A stretch of DNA of 64,000 nt from Oceaniovalibus sp. ACAM 378 (GTDB lineage: Bacteria; Pseudomonadota; Alphaproteobacteria; Rhodobacterales; Rhodobacteraceae), in the NCBI RefSeq assembly GCF_008085915.1, contig NZ_VSJK01000019.1, forward strand, positions 1 through 64,000. Reading direction: 5' to 3'. This document shows positions 55,424 to 63,688 of the stretch, one piece after another; position 1 is the first letter of the stretch; each line of letters starts with the position of its first letter. The position numbers were made by a program, and so were the translations under genes. The notes below the pieces were generated by a model. That model saw nothing but the letters and a program-made list of their open reading frames with translations, did not search any database and was not told where the DNA came from.

Positions 55424-56593
55424 ATGGCCATTGAGAATTGGGTCGGCGACCAGGTCGAAAGCCTGACCGCCTTCCGCCGCGATCTGCATCAACACCCTGA
55501 ACTGCTCTATGATACCCTGCGCACTGCCGCCACCGTCGCCGAGGCGCTGCGTGCGGCCGGCGTTGATGAGGTGACCGAGGGGATTGGCCGCTCGGGCGTC
55601 GTCGGTGTCATCCGCGGCCAGAGCAATAACAGCGGTCGCACGATCGGCTTGCGCGCGGACATGGACGCGCTGCCCATCGAAGAGGCAACGGGCAAGCCCT
55701 GGGCCTCACTGGTGCCCGGCAAGATGCACGCCTGCGGCCATGACGGTCACACGACAATGCTTCTGGGCGCCGCACGGCATCTGGCGCAAAGCCGCGCGTT
55801 TGACGGTACAGTCATCGTGATCTTCCAGCCTGCCGAAGAAGGCGGGGCAGGGGCCAAGGCGATGATCGACGACGGGTTGTTCGACCGCTGGCCCTGCGAT
55901 GAGGTTTACGGCATGCACAACCGGCCAAACCTGCCAGTGGGTGAATTCACCATCGCACCGGGGCCGATCATGGGATCGGTGGACGAGGTGAAGATCCGCA
56001 TCGAAGGGCGCGGCGGCCACGCGGCACGTCCAGATCAGACGGTCGATCCGCTCCCTATTGCTGCGGCGCTGATTCAGGCGATCCAGACCATCACCTCGCG
56101 CACCATCGACCCGCTGGACAGCGCGGTGATCTCGCTTTGCACCATTGAAGCGGGCAATGCGTTCAATGTGATTGCGCAAGATGTGCGGATGACCGGCACC
56201 GTGCGCACCCTGCGCGAAGAGGTCCGCACCCATGTCGAAGGTCAACTGAACAGCCTTGTAAAAAACGTGGCGGCGGGCTTTGGCGCCAAGGGGCATCTGG
56301 AGTATATCCGCCACTATCCGGTGACGGTGAACCACGAGCGCGAAACTGAACTGGCCGCACGTGCCGCGCAGGAAGTCGCCGGCATCGAACGTGTAGACCT
56401 CGAGATGCCGCCGGTGCTGGGCGGCGAGGATTTCTCGTTCATGCTGAACATGGTACCGGGTGCGATGATCAACATCGGCAATGGTCGATCTGCCGGGCTG
56501 CATCATCCGGAATACGACTTCAACGACGATGTCATTGGTTGGGGCTGTTCTTACTGGACGACCCTCGTGCGCCAAAGGCTGCCTGCCGCCTGA
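55424..56593 (+). CDS. M20 family amidohydrolase (hippurate hydrolase type)
   Basis: 389 residues, M20D-type zinc amidohydrolase. Metal ligands: GLRADMDALPI, MHACGHDGHT, FQPAEEGGAGA, VYGMHNRPN and the C-terminal LGGEDFSF. The inserted dimerisation domain (about 185-300) has RGGHAARPDQTVDPL. It removes acyl or carbamoyl groups from amino acids. The ATG at 55424 is two bases after the ATC hydrolase stop; upstream open sequence is not homologous. Last gene before the terminator at 56601. In the proposed pathway it would free cysteine or another amino acid from its N-substituted form. Confidence 0.93.
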   Translation: MAIENWVGDQVESLTAFRRDLHQHPELLYDTLRTAATVAEALRAAGVDEVTEGIGRSGVVGVIRGQSNNSGRTIGLRADMDALPIEEATGKPWASLVPGKMHACGHDGHTTMLLGAARHLAQSRAFDGTVIVIFQPAEEGGAGAKAMIDDGLFDRWPCDEVYGMHNRPNLPVGEFTIAPGPIMGSVDEVKIRIEGRGGHAARPDQTVDPLPIAAALIQAIQTITSRTIDPLDSAVISLCTIEAGNAFNVIAQDVRMTGTVRTLREEVRTHVEGQLNSLVKNVAAGFGAKGHLEYIRHYPVTVNHERETELAARAAQEVAGIERVDLEMPPVLGGEDFSFMLNMVPGAMINIGNGRSAGLHHPEYDFNDDVIGWGCSYWTTLVRQRLPAA

Positions 56594-57016
56594 ACCTTGC
56601 TTGCCCGCCCGGTCATGTGGCTGAGGCGGGCAAAACGGCCGGAATTGGCGTGCAAACTGTTGATTTACGGCGATGATGCCTTCGGGGTGGCGAGGATCCA
56701 AGCCATTGATGCGCAGCCCGCCGAGGCCTCGGCTGCGTGTTTTCGAACTGCCCGTCCCGATGCTCGCCACCCGTCACCAAGACCGTTTTGAAACCGGCGT
56801 GACCCGGGGAAAATCCCAAGTGCGGCGGTGGGCCGCCCGGTGATGCAGGCGGCTCTGTTGATGGCGAGGATGGCGACTTGGCGGACCAAACTGTCGTGAC
56901 GTAAGTTTCAACTTGTCCATCACTCGCATGGCTTTTGCTGCGATGCAGCATTATCTCATGGCTGGGAGGCTATTTTAGCATCTACCTAATCCGGTGCCGT
57001 CGAGGAGCCTAAGACA
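56594..57016. other. 423 bp gap after the operon
   Basis: A terminator (listed) lies at the left end. The remainder changes from high GC to AT-rich near 56900, where the lower-GC acetyltransferase gene begins. No gene or repeat recognised. Confidence 0.4.
56601..56643 (+). terminator. Terminator of the ABC/PLP/M20 operon
   Basis: TTGCCCGCC (56601-56609), 25-base loop that includes a further CGG...CTGA pairing, GGCGGGCAA (56635-56643), then AA. It lies eight bases past the last stop codon. Confidence 0.65.
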
Positions 57017-57601
57017 ATGACAGAGTATTCTCACGATACCACGCCAGAAATCCGCAAACTCTGGAAACGAGATATACCTGATATTACCCAGCATCTGCTG
57101 CGCCTCGACACCGGAACCCGCCACTCACGCTTTGGCATTTACGTCAAAGACGACTTCATAAAAGGTTACGCTGAACGCGCCATTGATGCCGATACATTGG
57201 TTTTTGGAGCGTTTATTGATGGTCAGATCCGCGCGATTGGCGAATTGCGAGGTCTTTCTCAAGCCTGGAAACACGGCGCGGAACTTGCAGTGTCGGTTGA
57301 GCCGGATTGGCAAGGCAAAGGGATTGGGAGCACGCTTTTTTCCCGCTTGGTGACGGCGTCCCAAAACCGGGGCATCAAGTCTCTGCACGTTGTTTTTCTC
57401 AATGATAATAGACGGATGCAAAGTATCGCTGCAAAACATCACCCGGAATGTCATTCTGATAGTGGTCAAATCGAAGCCCGGTTTGATCCGGCTTGGGCCA
57501 CGCCGATGTCCCTGGCCAGCGAGATAACGGAAGATGCCAGCGCCTTTGTTCGGCAGCTTTTCCGGGTGCCCACACAAAAGCGCGCCGGTCGGCACATTTA
57601 G
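57017..57601 (+). CDS. GNAT-family N-acetyltransferase
   Basis: 194 residues. Acetyl-CoA binding fold: VSVEPDWQGKGIGSTLFSRLVTASQNRG carries the Q/RxxGxG/A loop (QGKGIG), and LHVVFLNDNRRMQSIAAKHH is the following strand and helix. Substrate not predictable. The gene has clearly lower GC and AT-richer wobble positions than neighbours, hinting at recent acquisition. GGAG lies about ten bases before the ATG. It stands beside a phage-gene remnant. Confidence 0.85.
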   Translation: MTEYSHDTTPEIRKLWKRDIPDITQHLLRLDTGTRHSRFGIYVKDDFIKGYAERAIDADTLVFGAFIDGQIRAIGELRGLSQAWKHGAELAVSVEPDWQGKGIGSTLFSRLVTASQNRGIKSLHVVFLNDNRRMQSIAAKHHPECHSDSGQIEARFDPAWATPMSLASEITEDASAFVRQLFRVPTQKRAGRHI

Positions 57602-57737
57602 GTCTGGCACCGCTATTGCAAGCGATGCGCGTCGAATGTCGTCAACTAACATCGTCGAAACACAGCGGCCACACCGCCGCGTCGTCAAATCGGGCTTTGA
57701 GCGGACTTTGGCCAAGCCTCTGACGTCGGAACACAAA

Positions 57738-58083
57738 ATGCCCACCACCCCCAAACCGTCATCGCCGCGCTGCACGCCCGGCGGTTGCCGCATGCCGCCA
57801 TTATCTTGCGCGACGAAATTCGGGCCCAGCAGATCGCGGCGGCTGGATCGATCATCCTGCCAGATGTCATTCAAGCGGGACCGGCCGGGTCCCTGCTTTC
57901 GACACACTGATCACGTCCATCGGCACTGCGCTGGCGTTTGACCCTACACTCGGTGGGTTATGCGGCCGGGGCGAACCGGAAGCCCCGGCTTCAGTCCATC
58001 TGCCCAATGACGGCGGGGCGGCTTTAAGCGCGGCGGTGATCGCCGCCGTCGTGCACTACACGACGGCCGATCCCCTGGCCTGA
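57738..58083 (+). pseudogene. Prophage 'acyl-CoA transferase' remnant
   Basis: Fragments in three frames reproduce a phage-associated protein annotated as 'acyl-CoA transferase' in Rhodobacteraceae prophages (about 140 residues, among tail and head-joining genes). ATG at 57738 starts MPTT; a frameshift in the C-rich run at 57741-57755 leads to QTVIAALHARRLPHAAIILRDE (frame 2), which ends at TGA near 57911. A third frame then gives DTLITSIGTALAFDPTLGGLC and GGAALSAAVIAAVVHYTTADPLA up to TGA 58081-58083. A middle section of about 45 codons appears deleted. Non-functional. No neighbouring intact phage genes. Confidence 0.7.
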
Positions 58084-58470
58084 TCAGCCTTGCTTTGCGT
58101 TATTGTCATCTTGCTTTGCGTCATTGTCATAGGGTCTGGACTTGCACTGTCCTTCAACCTCGGCGCCGCTTTCGATGCTGAGGCTCTCATAGAAGATTTC
58201 GCCGGTCATCCGCGCGGTTGCGTGCAGCCTGACCTTGCCACCGAAGACTTGGCCGTTGAAACGGCCTTTGATGGCGACGCTGGCCGCATGGATCTCGCCC
58301 TCGACCTCGCCTGCCTCCTCAATGACGACTGCGGACGCTTCCACACGGCCTTTGACGAAACCGGGCAGTTCGACGGTGCCGGGAAAGAACAGCTCGCCGG
58401 TGATGCGCGAGCCTGCGCCGAGATGCGAGCGGGCACCGCTCCCGGCGGCGGGGTACTTTTGGTCCGTCAT
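58084..58470 (-). CDS. Bactofilin-family cytoskeletal protein
   Basis: 128 residues. The central beta-helix of bactofilins is visible from residue 16 to 105 as repeated Gly-hydrophobic steps: LGAGSRITGELFFPGTVELPGFVKG, ASAVVIEEAGEVEGEIHAASVAIKG and GGKVRLHATARMTGEIFYESLSIE. Bactofilins polymerise on the inner membrane and place cell-wall enzymes. The C-terminal Asp/Asn/Lys/Gln tail is formed by a 21-base tandem duplication. ATG 58470 (MTDQKYPA). Its stop codon abuts the end of the phage remnant, convergent. Confidence 0.88.
   Translation of the reverse strand: MTDQKYPAAGSGARSHLGAGSRITGELFFPGTVELPGFVKGRVEASAVVIEEAGEVEGEIHAASVAIKGRFNGQVFGGKVRLHATARMTGEIFYESLSIESGAEVEGQCKSRPYDNDAKQDDNNAKQG
58089..58130 (-). 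repeat. 21-base tandem duplication in the bactofilin gene
   Basis: CTTGCTTTGCGTTATTGTCA (58089-58108, plus one base) and CTTGCTTTGCGTCATTGTCA (58110-58129, plus one base) differ at one base. On the coding strand each adds seven residues (DNDAKQD, DNNAKQG) to the C-terminal tail. Confidence 0.85.
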
Positions 58471-58621
58471 TGACGTCTGCCTTTTCCAGTTTCGGCCCTC
58501 GCGGGGCTCATACGCTTCCACATACAGGAGAACCCACGAGGGCACGAGCCCATGATGGAACGGTCGCAGATGGCAGGCAATGACCCGCAGGTCCGAAGTT
58601 TGTGCGCGCCTCAGGACGGGG

Positions 58622-58756
58622 TCAGGCGTTGGCCCAGTCACGGCTTTGCCAGACGTGTGTAGTGTCGCCAAGGTCAAGAGAGATAGACGGTGTCACTTCC
58701 ACCGCCGCTGCTCCCGCCAAGGCAAAACTGGCGAGTGCCGACAGACTGATGCGCAT
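58622..58756 (-). CDS. 44-residue exported peptide
   Basis: ATG at 58756, preceded by AAGGGAG about eight bases away, opens a 44-codon gene. It reads MRISLSALASFALAGAAAVE, a signal-like segment with Ala-x-Ala sites, followed by a short polar tail with VTPSISLDLGDTTHVWQS and ends RDWANA. It is too short to be found by most programs. The strong ribosome site and clean signal peptide support it; no family recognised. It is upstream of the bactofilin gene and on the same strand, leaving about 150 bases. Confidence 0.5.
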   Translation of the reverse strand: MRISLSALASFALAGAAAVEVTPSISLDLGDTTHVWQSRDWANA

Positions 58757-58790
58757 GATTTGATCTCCCTTGACCGAGCTGGTGGGTGGG

Positions 58791-59360
58791 TCAGACGCTT
58801 CGAAGCGGTTTCAGAACTACGGCGAGTTTGGCCAATTCATCAACCATCCCCGCTATGCCCTCGTTCATCTTGGCATTTGCGGTGAACTCTCCCTTGTCGT
58901 CAATGAACTGGGGAAAGAATGGGATCGGCATAGTCTGCTGAATTGCGTAAGCGCCAACATTTCCGAGCAGTTGGCGCACCTCCTGGGCCGAGCGCAAGCC
59001 ACCGGAAACGCCACCATAGCTGACAACGCCGATCGGCAGGTATTTCCATTCGCGCGACAATACCTGAACCGCGTTGATCAGGCTTGCCGGTGGAAAATAG
59101 TCATATTCCGGCGTGACGAAAATGACCGCGTCCGCACCGGCGATGACGGAACTCCAGCGCTTTGTGTGGTCGTGTTCGTATTTCTGCATCATCGGGTGAT
59201 GCTTTTCGTCCAGCAAAGGCAGATTGATCTCCGCCAGATCAACCAGTTCGACGTCAAATTTTTCGTTTTCCTTGGCCACCTTGACCGCCCAGTCCGAAAC
59301 GGTCGGGCCCACCCGGCCCGGCCGGGTGGAGGCGGTGATGATTTTCAGCTTCAGTGTCAT
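58791..59360 (-). CDS. NADPH-dependent FMN reductase (quinone/azoreductase type)
   Basis: 189 residues, flavodoxin-like fold. FMN phosphate loop ITASTRPGRVGPTVSDW at 8-24, PEYDYFPPASLINAVQ (re-face loop, normally PEYNxSxPGxLKNAxD) and VSYGGVSGGLRSAQEVR. Similar proteins reduce quinones, azo dyes or nitro-compounds by two electrons. Located in the quinone-stress set with pirin and MhqO-like genes. ATG 59360, followed downstream by a small peptide gene. Confidence 0.9.
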   Translation of the reverse strand: MTLKLKIITASTRPGRVGPTVSDWAVKVAKENEKFDVELVDLAEINLPLLDEKHHPMMQKYEHDHTKRWSSVIAGADAVIFVTPEYDYFPPASLINAVQVLSREWKYLPIGVVSYGGVSGGLRSAQEVRQLLGNVGAYAIQQTMPIPFFPQFIDDKGEFTANAKMNEGIAGMVDELAKLAVVLKPLRSV

Positions 59361-59550
59361 TAAGGTATCCTTTATCGTGTGGAGTTAGAGAGTATCAAGG
59401 ACGCAGGGCCCTGCCTTCGACGCAGTCCTCTGGACCTGCAGACGTGCGAGCAACACAGCCTTCAGGGCGATCGAATGCGCGCTGCGCGGCGTAAGGCGCC
59501 GGACTGAGGCGAGGTGCGAGTTGAGGCGGGATTTGGTCGCCGATGACCCG

Positions 59551-60510
59551 TTAACCCTTGGGGCGTGTCCTGTCCAATTCGGGGCTGATTGGAATGAATT
59601 CCTTATCATCGCCTGAGGGAAGCTTGAAAGGTCCGTTTGCCCAGTCGGCGGCTTTCCAGTCCTCTTTGGCTTGCTCGATGCGATCCTTCGACGACGACAC
59701 GAAATTCCACCAGATATAGCGTTTTTCGTTCAGCGTCGCGCCACCGAGTGCCATCAGGCGGGCACCCTGAGGGCCTGCCTTGACCGATATCCTGTCGCCC
59801 GGGCGGAACACCATCATGCGGCCGGCCTCGAATGTGTCGCCAGCGATTTCGATGCTGCCTTCGGTCACATAAACCCCGCGATCCTCGTGGTTGTCGGGCA
59901 GCGGAAAAGACGCGCCTGCGTCGAGGACGACATCCAGATAGAAGGTCTCGGACTGCATCGTCACCGGGCTGGTTTCACCATATGCGTTGCCAAGGATCAG
60001 ACGGGCGGTTGTACCAGTGTCCCTGATCACGGGCAGGCTGGCCTCCTTGTGGTGTTCGAAATCAGGCGCCATTTCTTCACGATCTTCGGGCAGTGCGATC
60101 CATGTCTGGATGCCAAAGAGCTTGTGGCGCGTGGCACGTGTTTCCTCGCTGGTGCGCTCGGAGTGGGTGACGCCACGCCCTGCGACCATCCAGTTCACCT
60201 CGCCGGGATAGATCATCTGATGGGTGCCAAGGCTGTCGCGGTGTTCAAACTCGCCCTGATACAGATAGGTGACAGTCCCCAGACCGATATGCGGATGCGG
60301 ACGGACATCAATGCCGCCATCGGTGATGAATTCCGCAGGGCCCATCTGGTCGAAAAAGATGAACGGCCCGACCATCTGCCGCTTGGGCGAGGGCATGGCG
60401 CGCCGAACCTCGAAACCCCCAAGGTCGTGGGCGCGGGGGATGATCAGGGTCTCAATACCTGCGCTATCCGATAGCGGACATTCCGGATTTTGTGTCGGGT
60501 TCCAGCTCAT
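59551..60510 (-). CDS. Pirin-family cupin protein
   Basis: 319 residues, bicupin. Metal ligands in DVRPHPHIGLGTVTYLYQGEFEHRDS (His, His, His) and the Glu/His at GVTHSERTSEETRATRHK. The second cupin follows at about 180-290 and lacks obvious ligands. Some pirins, such as YhhW, degrade the flavonol quercetin; others regulate transcription. Here it is grouped with reductase, hydrolase and dioxygenase genes for aromatic electrophiles. Confidence 0.92.
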   Translation of the reverse strand: MSWNPTQNPECPLSDSAGIETLIIPRAHDLGGFEVRRAMPSPKRQMVGPFIFFDQMGPAEFITDGGIDVRPHPHIGLGTVTYLYQGEFEHRDSLGTHQMIYPGEVNWMVAGRGVTHSERTSEETRATRHKLFGIQTWIALPEDREEMAPDFEHHKEASLPVIRDTGTTARLILGNAYGETSPVTMQSETFYLDVVLDAGASFPLPDNHEDRGVYVTEGSIEIAGDTFEAGRMMVFRPGDRISVKAGPQGARLMALGGATLNEKRYIWWNFVSSSKDRIEQAKEDWKAADWANGPFKLPSGDDKEFIPISPELDRTRPKG

Positions 60511-60690
60511 GAGTTCTCTCCTGTGTTGGTATTCAGAAGGCCGGGCGGTGTGTGCGCCGTTTCATTCAATTGGGTTCAAGGTTGTGCTGCAATACGGGTC
60601 CGTCACCATGACGATCTCGCATCTTGCTCTGGTTTTGAAGTTCAGATGTCGCTCTTCTGAGCTGCTCACGATGCGCCGCGCTGGAATGTT

Positions 60691-60990
60691 TTACCATTGG
60701 ATGACATCGGCCAATTCCTCGCGGTGTTTCAGCGCATGTGCACGGACGAAGGGGCAGAGCGGAACGATGCGCTGACCCTTTGAGCGGGCATCGGCGATCA
60801 GGCGTTCGACCAAGGCCCGCCCGACTCCAAGCCCCCGCATACTGTCCGGCACCCCGGTATGATCAGCGATGATCGACGTGGGGGACAGTTTGGAGGTGGT
60901 GAGTTCGGCTTCGCCTTCGACACCTTCCTGCGTCGCCGCATAACGGCCCTTGGTTTCGGTTTCGGTATAGGTGATTTTCAGATCAGACAT
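60691..60990 (-). CDS. Small GNAT-family acetyltransferase (YidJ/YjdJ type)
   Basis: 99 residues. The compact one-domain GNAT (PF14542) has the acetyl-CoA motif RGLGVGRALVERLIADARSKGQRIVPLCPFV followed by KHREELADVI. N-terminal beta strands TYTETETKGRYAAT precede it. Its start ATG 60990 follows AAGGAAAC; the longer frame from 61077 is not homologous. Role in stress resistance unclear. Confidence 0.9.
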   Translation of the reverse strand: MSDLKITYTETETKGRYAATQEGVEGEAELTTSKLSPTSIIADHTGVPDSMRGLGVGRALVERLIADARSKGQRIVPLCPFVRAHALKHREELADVIQW

Positions 60991-61103
60991 TGGTGTTTCC
61001 TTAGGTTTGCCCGTGCAAATGCCGTTGCTCGGTCGATGTATCGCGGCCCGCCGCACCGCCATCGTGACAAGCGCCAAGGTAGGTCAGGCCCACCCGTCTT
61101 TTG

Positions 61104-61712
61104 TCACGGGGCTGTCAGGAGGGATTGCAGGGCCAACAGCTCCGGCTGGCGCAACTCGTGCCCGCCGTCGTGGACTTCTGTGGACACCTCTGCACCCTGC
61201 GTTGTGAACCAGTCGATCAATCGCTGGCTCATCGGCCAGGGACAGATCGGATCATGTTTGCCTGCGGTGATCAGCACCCGGTTGCCCGCAAGTGCCGGAA
61301 CGGCCTCAGGCTCCCAGGGGATCAGCGGATGCAGTAACCCGATGCGGTCAAACAGGTCCGGGTGCGCCATTGCGACAGAGGCAAGGATGTTTGCACCGTT
61401 CGAATAGCCAAAGCCATAGATCGGAGCACCCGGGTTCTGCGCCTTGTGCGCTGCCACGAAATCCGCCATCGCTTCGGTGCGCCGGGCCAGGTCGTCCATG
61501 TCATAGACGCCCTCGCCTGTGCGCCGAAAGAACCGCGCCGCGCCGCCCTCCGAGACATCGCCGCGCGGCGAGACTACGCCCGCCCCGGGCAAAAGCTGCT
61601 GCGCCAGATCGAAGAACTGGTTCTCGTCCCCACCGGTCCCGTGAAAGGCAAAGATCACCGGCGCGCCCGGTTTGGGTGCTTTGGTCAACGCGTGATAAGA
61701 TTCGGTCGACAT
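61104..61712 (-). CDS. Alpha/beta-hydrolase, phospholipase/carboxylesterase (MhqD type)
   Basis: 202 residues. Oxyanion region FAFHGTGGDENQFFDLA, nucleophile Ser104 in GFGYSNGANIL, acid Asp154 in GKHDPICP, catalytic His185 in HDGGHELRQPE. This is the dienelactone-hydrolase/MhqD subgroup that partners ring-cleaving MhqO proteins in Bacillus quinone resistance. Eleven bases downstream of the MhqO-like gene, so co-transcribed with it. Confidence 0.9.
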   Translation of the reverse strand: MSTESYHALTKAPKPGAPVIFAFHGTGGDENQFFDLAQQLLPGAGVVSPRGDVSEGGAARFFRRTGEGVYDMDDLARRTEAMADFVAAHKAQNPGAPIYGFGYSNGANILASVAMAHPDLFDRIGLLHPLIPWEPEAVPALAGNRVLITAGKHDPICPWPMSQRLIDWFTTQGAEVSTEVHDGGHELRQPELLALQSLLTAP

Positions 61713-61723
61713 CTTGCTCTCCT

Positions 61724-62656
61724 TTACGCTTCGATCGGGGGCAGCAGACCCTCGATTTGGGCGCGATGTGACTCGTACCGGTCTGGCAGTTTTAGAGCTT
61801 CGCCAAGGTGGGCCGTATCTTCGTCCCGGTCAAAGCCCGGTTCATTCGTTGCAACCTCGAACAGGATACCGCCGGGGGAGCGGAAATAGATTGCCCAGAA
61901 ATAGTCGCGGTCAATCACCGGCGTCACCTGATAGCCGGTGTCCATCAACGCCTTGCGCACTTCCAGCTGCTTGGCCCGGTTATCCACGGCGAAGGCAATA
62001 TGGTGAACCGACCCCGAACCTTGGCTGGCGGCTTTTGCACCCTGCAGTTCCTCAAGGTCGATGGTATCCGCCGCATTGCCGCCCTCAATGCGGTAGCGGG
62101 TGATGTCACCGTCGATCTCGTCCTTTTGGTAGCCCATGAAGGTCAGCAGTTCGCCGGTTGCCGCCGCATCCTGCAGTGTGAAACGTGCGCCGTGAAATCC
62201 CAGTATCCCGGCATCCTGCGGAACGTCGGTACCGGTCCACGGGGTGCGGCCCCGCTCGGCACTTTCCACCAAGGCAAAGCCGTCTCCGTCCGGACCGTCG
62301 AAACGCAACCGGTCCTCGCCCAAAAAGCTGCTTTCGGACAGGCCCGTCACGCCGTAAGTGCCAAGCCGCTCTTTCCAGAAGGGCAGGGCGCCTTTTGGGA
62401 CCGCAAACACTGTCGTGCCGACTTCGCCCGTGCCCCGCCGCCCTTTGGGCATGTTGCCGAAGGGGAAATAGGTCATGACAGAACCGGGTGTGCCGATTTC
62501 GTCGCCGTAGTAGAGGTGATAAACCTCTGGCGCGTCGAAATTCACGGTCTTCTTGACGCGGCGCAGGCCGAGGGTTTTGGTGAAGAATGCATTGTTTTCA
62601 GCCGCATCGCCAGCCATCGAGGTGACGTGGTGCAGGCCCTTGATTTCCTTGATCAT
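61724..62656 (-). CDS. Ring-cleaving VOC dioxygenase (MhqO type)
   Basis: 310 residues with two VOC modules. Metal site: His in GLHHVTSMAGDA, His in SVHHIAFAVD and Glu in GGILFEVATNEPGFD. Other family blocks are VNFDAPEVYHLYYGDEIGTPG and FWERLGTYG-like KERLGTYGVTG. MhqO-type proteins cleave hydroquinone or catechol-type rings formed during quinone stress. ATG 62656 with AAAGGCGA upstream. First gene of the leftward unit, divergent from the LysR gene across 114 AT-rich bases. Confidence 0.9.
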   Translation of the reverse strand: MIKEIKGLHHVTSMAGDAAENNAFFTKTLGLRRVKKTVNFDAPEVYHLYYGDEIGTPGSVMTYFPFGNMPKGRRGTGEVGTTVFAVPKGALPFWKERLGTYGVTGLSESSFLGEDRLRFDGPDGDGFALVESAERGRTPWTGTDVPQDAGILGFHGARFTLQDAAATGELLTFMGYQKDEIDGDITRYRIEGGNAADTIDLEELQGAKAASQGSGSVHHIAFAVDNRAKQLEVRKALMDTGYQVTPVIDRDYFWAIYFRSPGGILFEVATNEPGFDRDEDTAHLGEALKLPDRYESHRAQIEGLLPPIEA

Positions 62657-62734
62657 CGTTTCGCCTTTCAAGTCATCTGTCTCTTGTTACCACCAAGATA
62701 GGCCAATGCAGTGTTGTTCAAAATAGAAAGGTTC

Positions 62735-62761
62735 TTGCATTTACTGTTGTCGATAGTGCAA
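62735..62761. promoter_or_regulatory. LysR-type binding site between mhqO-like and LysR genes
   Basis: TTGCATT (62735-62741) and AGTGCAA (62755-62761) form an inverted repeat matching at six of seven positions with 13 bases between. It lies 10 bases before the LysR start and about 80 before the dioxygenase start in the opposite direction, the normal location for a LysR recognition site with T-N11-A elements. Confidence 0.5.
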
Positions 62762-62770
62762 TAATCGATC

Positions 62771-63688
62771 ATGCAGGATATCAAATCAATCCGCGTGTTT
62801 CTGAAAGTGGCCGAGTTGAGCAGCTTTGCCGCAGCCGCGCGCAGTCTGAACATGACTCCCGCCTCGGTCACACGCATCGTCGCGAAGCTGGAGGAAGACC
62901 TTGGCCAGCAACTTTTGGTGCGCACGACGCGTCAGGTGGCGCTGACCAGTGCCGGCGCCACGGTAGCTGCTCGTTTCGCCCCTGTCGTGAAAGACTTCGA
63001 TCAGGTCGCCGAGGAAATCACCCGCGCCGTGTGGCCGGATCGCGGGCGACTTTCGCTGAATGCGCCCTTGTCTCTTGGGCTGAGGCTGTTGCCGTCCCTG
63101 ATTGACCGGTTTCGCCTAGCCTATCCGAATATCTCGGTTGATGTGACGCTCACGGATCGATTGGTGGATATCGTCGAGGAAAACTGCGATCTCGCGATCC
63201 GTGTGTCAGGTCCGCCCAGCGACAAATCGACAATCTGGCGCAAGATCTGCGAGGTGCCCCGTCATGCCGTAGCAGCACCCAGCCTGTTCGCGCGTATGCA
63301 GCGGCCCGAAACCCCGGATGACCTCGATCCATCGTTTTGTATGTCCTATTCGTCGCAGGGTCAGGCCGAGATCTGGGAGTTTCACAAAGAGGGGGCGAGC
63401 CGGAAACTTTCGGCAGGTTCTTCGGTCATCTCCAACAATGGAGACTTCCTGTATTCTTTGGCCAAGTTGGGGAACGGTATAGCGCTCCTGCCGGATTTCA
63501 TCGCGAAGGACGGCATCGACTCTGGCGAAGTCGAAACGGTTCTGGATGACTGGACTTCCAACCCCCTCTGGCTCACGCTGTTTTATCCGCCCTACGACGT
63601 GCTCCCACCCGTGGTGGCGACATTCACCGATTTCTTCGAAGCCCATTTGCGCGAAGTGACAGGGTTTAACTTTGGCGGCACCAGATGA
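62771..63688 (+). CDS. LysR-family transcriptional regulator
   Basis: 305 residues. Winged helix-turn-helix at 1-60 (KSIRVFLKVAELSSFAAAARSLNMTPASVTRIVAKLEEDLGQQLLVRTTR in pieces), linker helix, then the periplasmic-binding-type effector domain at about 90-295. It probably senses a quinone or electrophile and controls the divergent mhqO-hydrolase-GNAT-pirin-reductase genes (inference from position). Start ATG 62771 is normal for the family. Confidence 0.92.
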   Translation: MQDIKSIRVFLKVAELSSFAAAARSLNMTPASVTRIVAKLEEDLGQQLLVRTTRQVALTSAGATVAARFAPVVKDFDQVAEEITRAVWPDRGRLSLNAPLSLGLRLLPSLIDRFRLAYPNISVDVTLTDRLVDIVEENCDLAIRVSGPPSDKSTIWRKICEVPRHAVAAPSLFARMQRPETPDDLDPSFCMSYSSQGQAEIWEFHKEGASRKLSAGSSVISNNGDFLYSLAKLGNGIALLPDFIAKDGIDSGEVETVLDDWTSNPLWLTLFYPPYDVLPPVVATFTDFFEAHLREVTGFNFGGTR

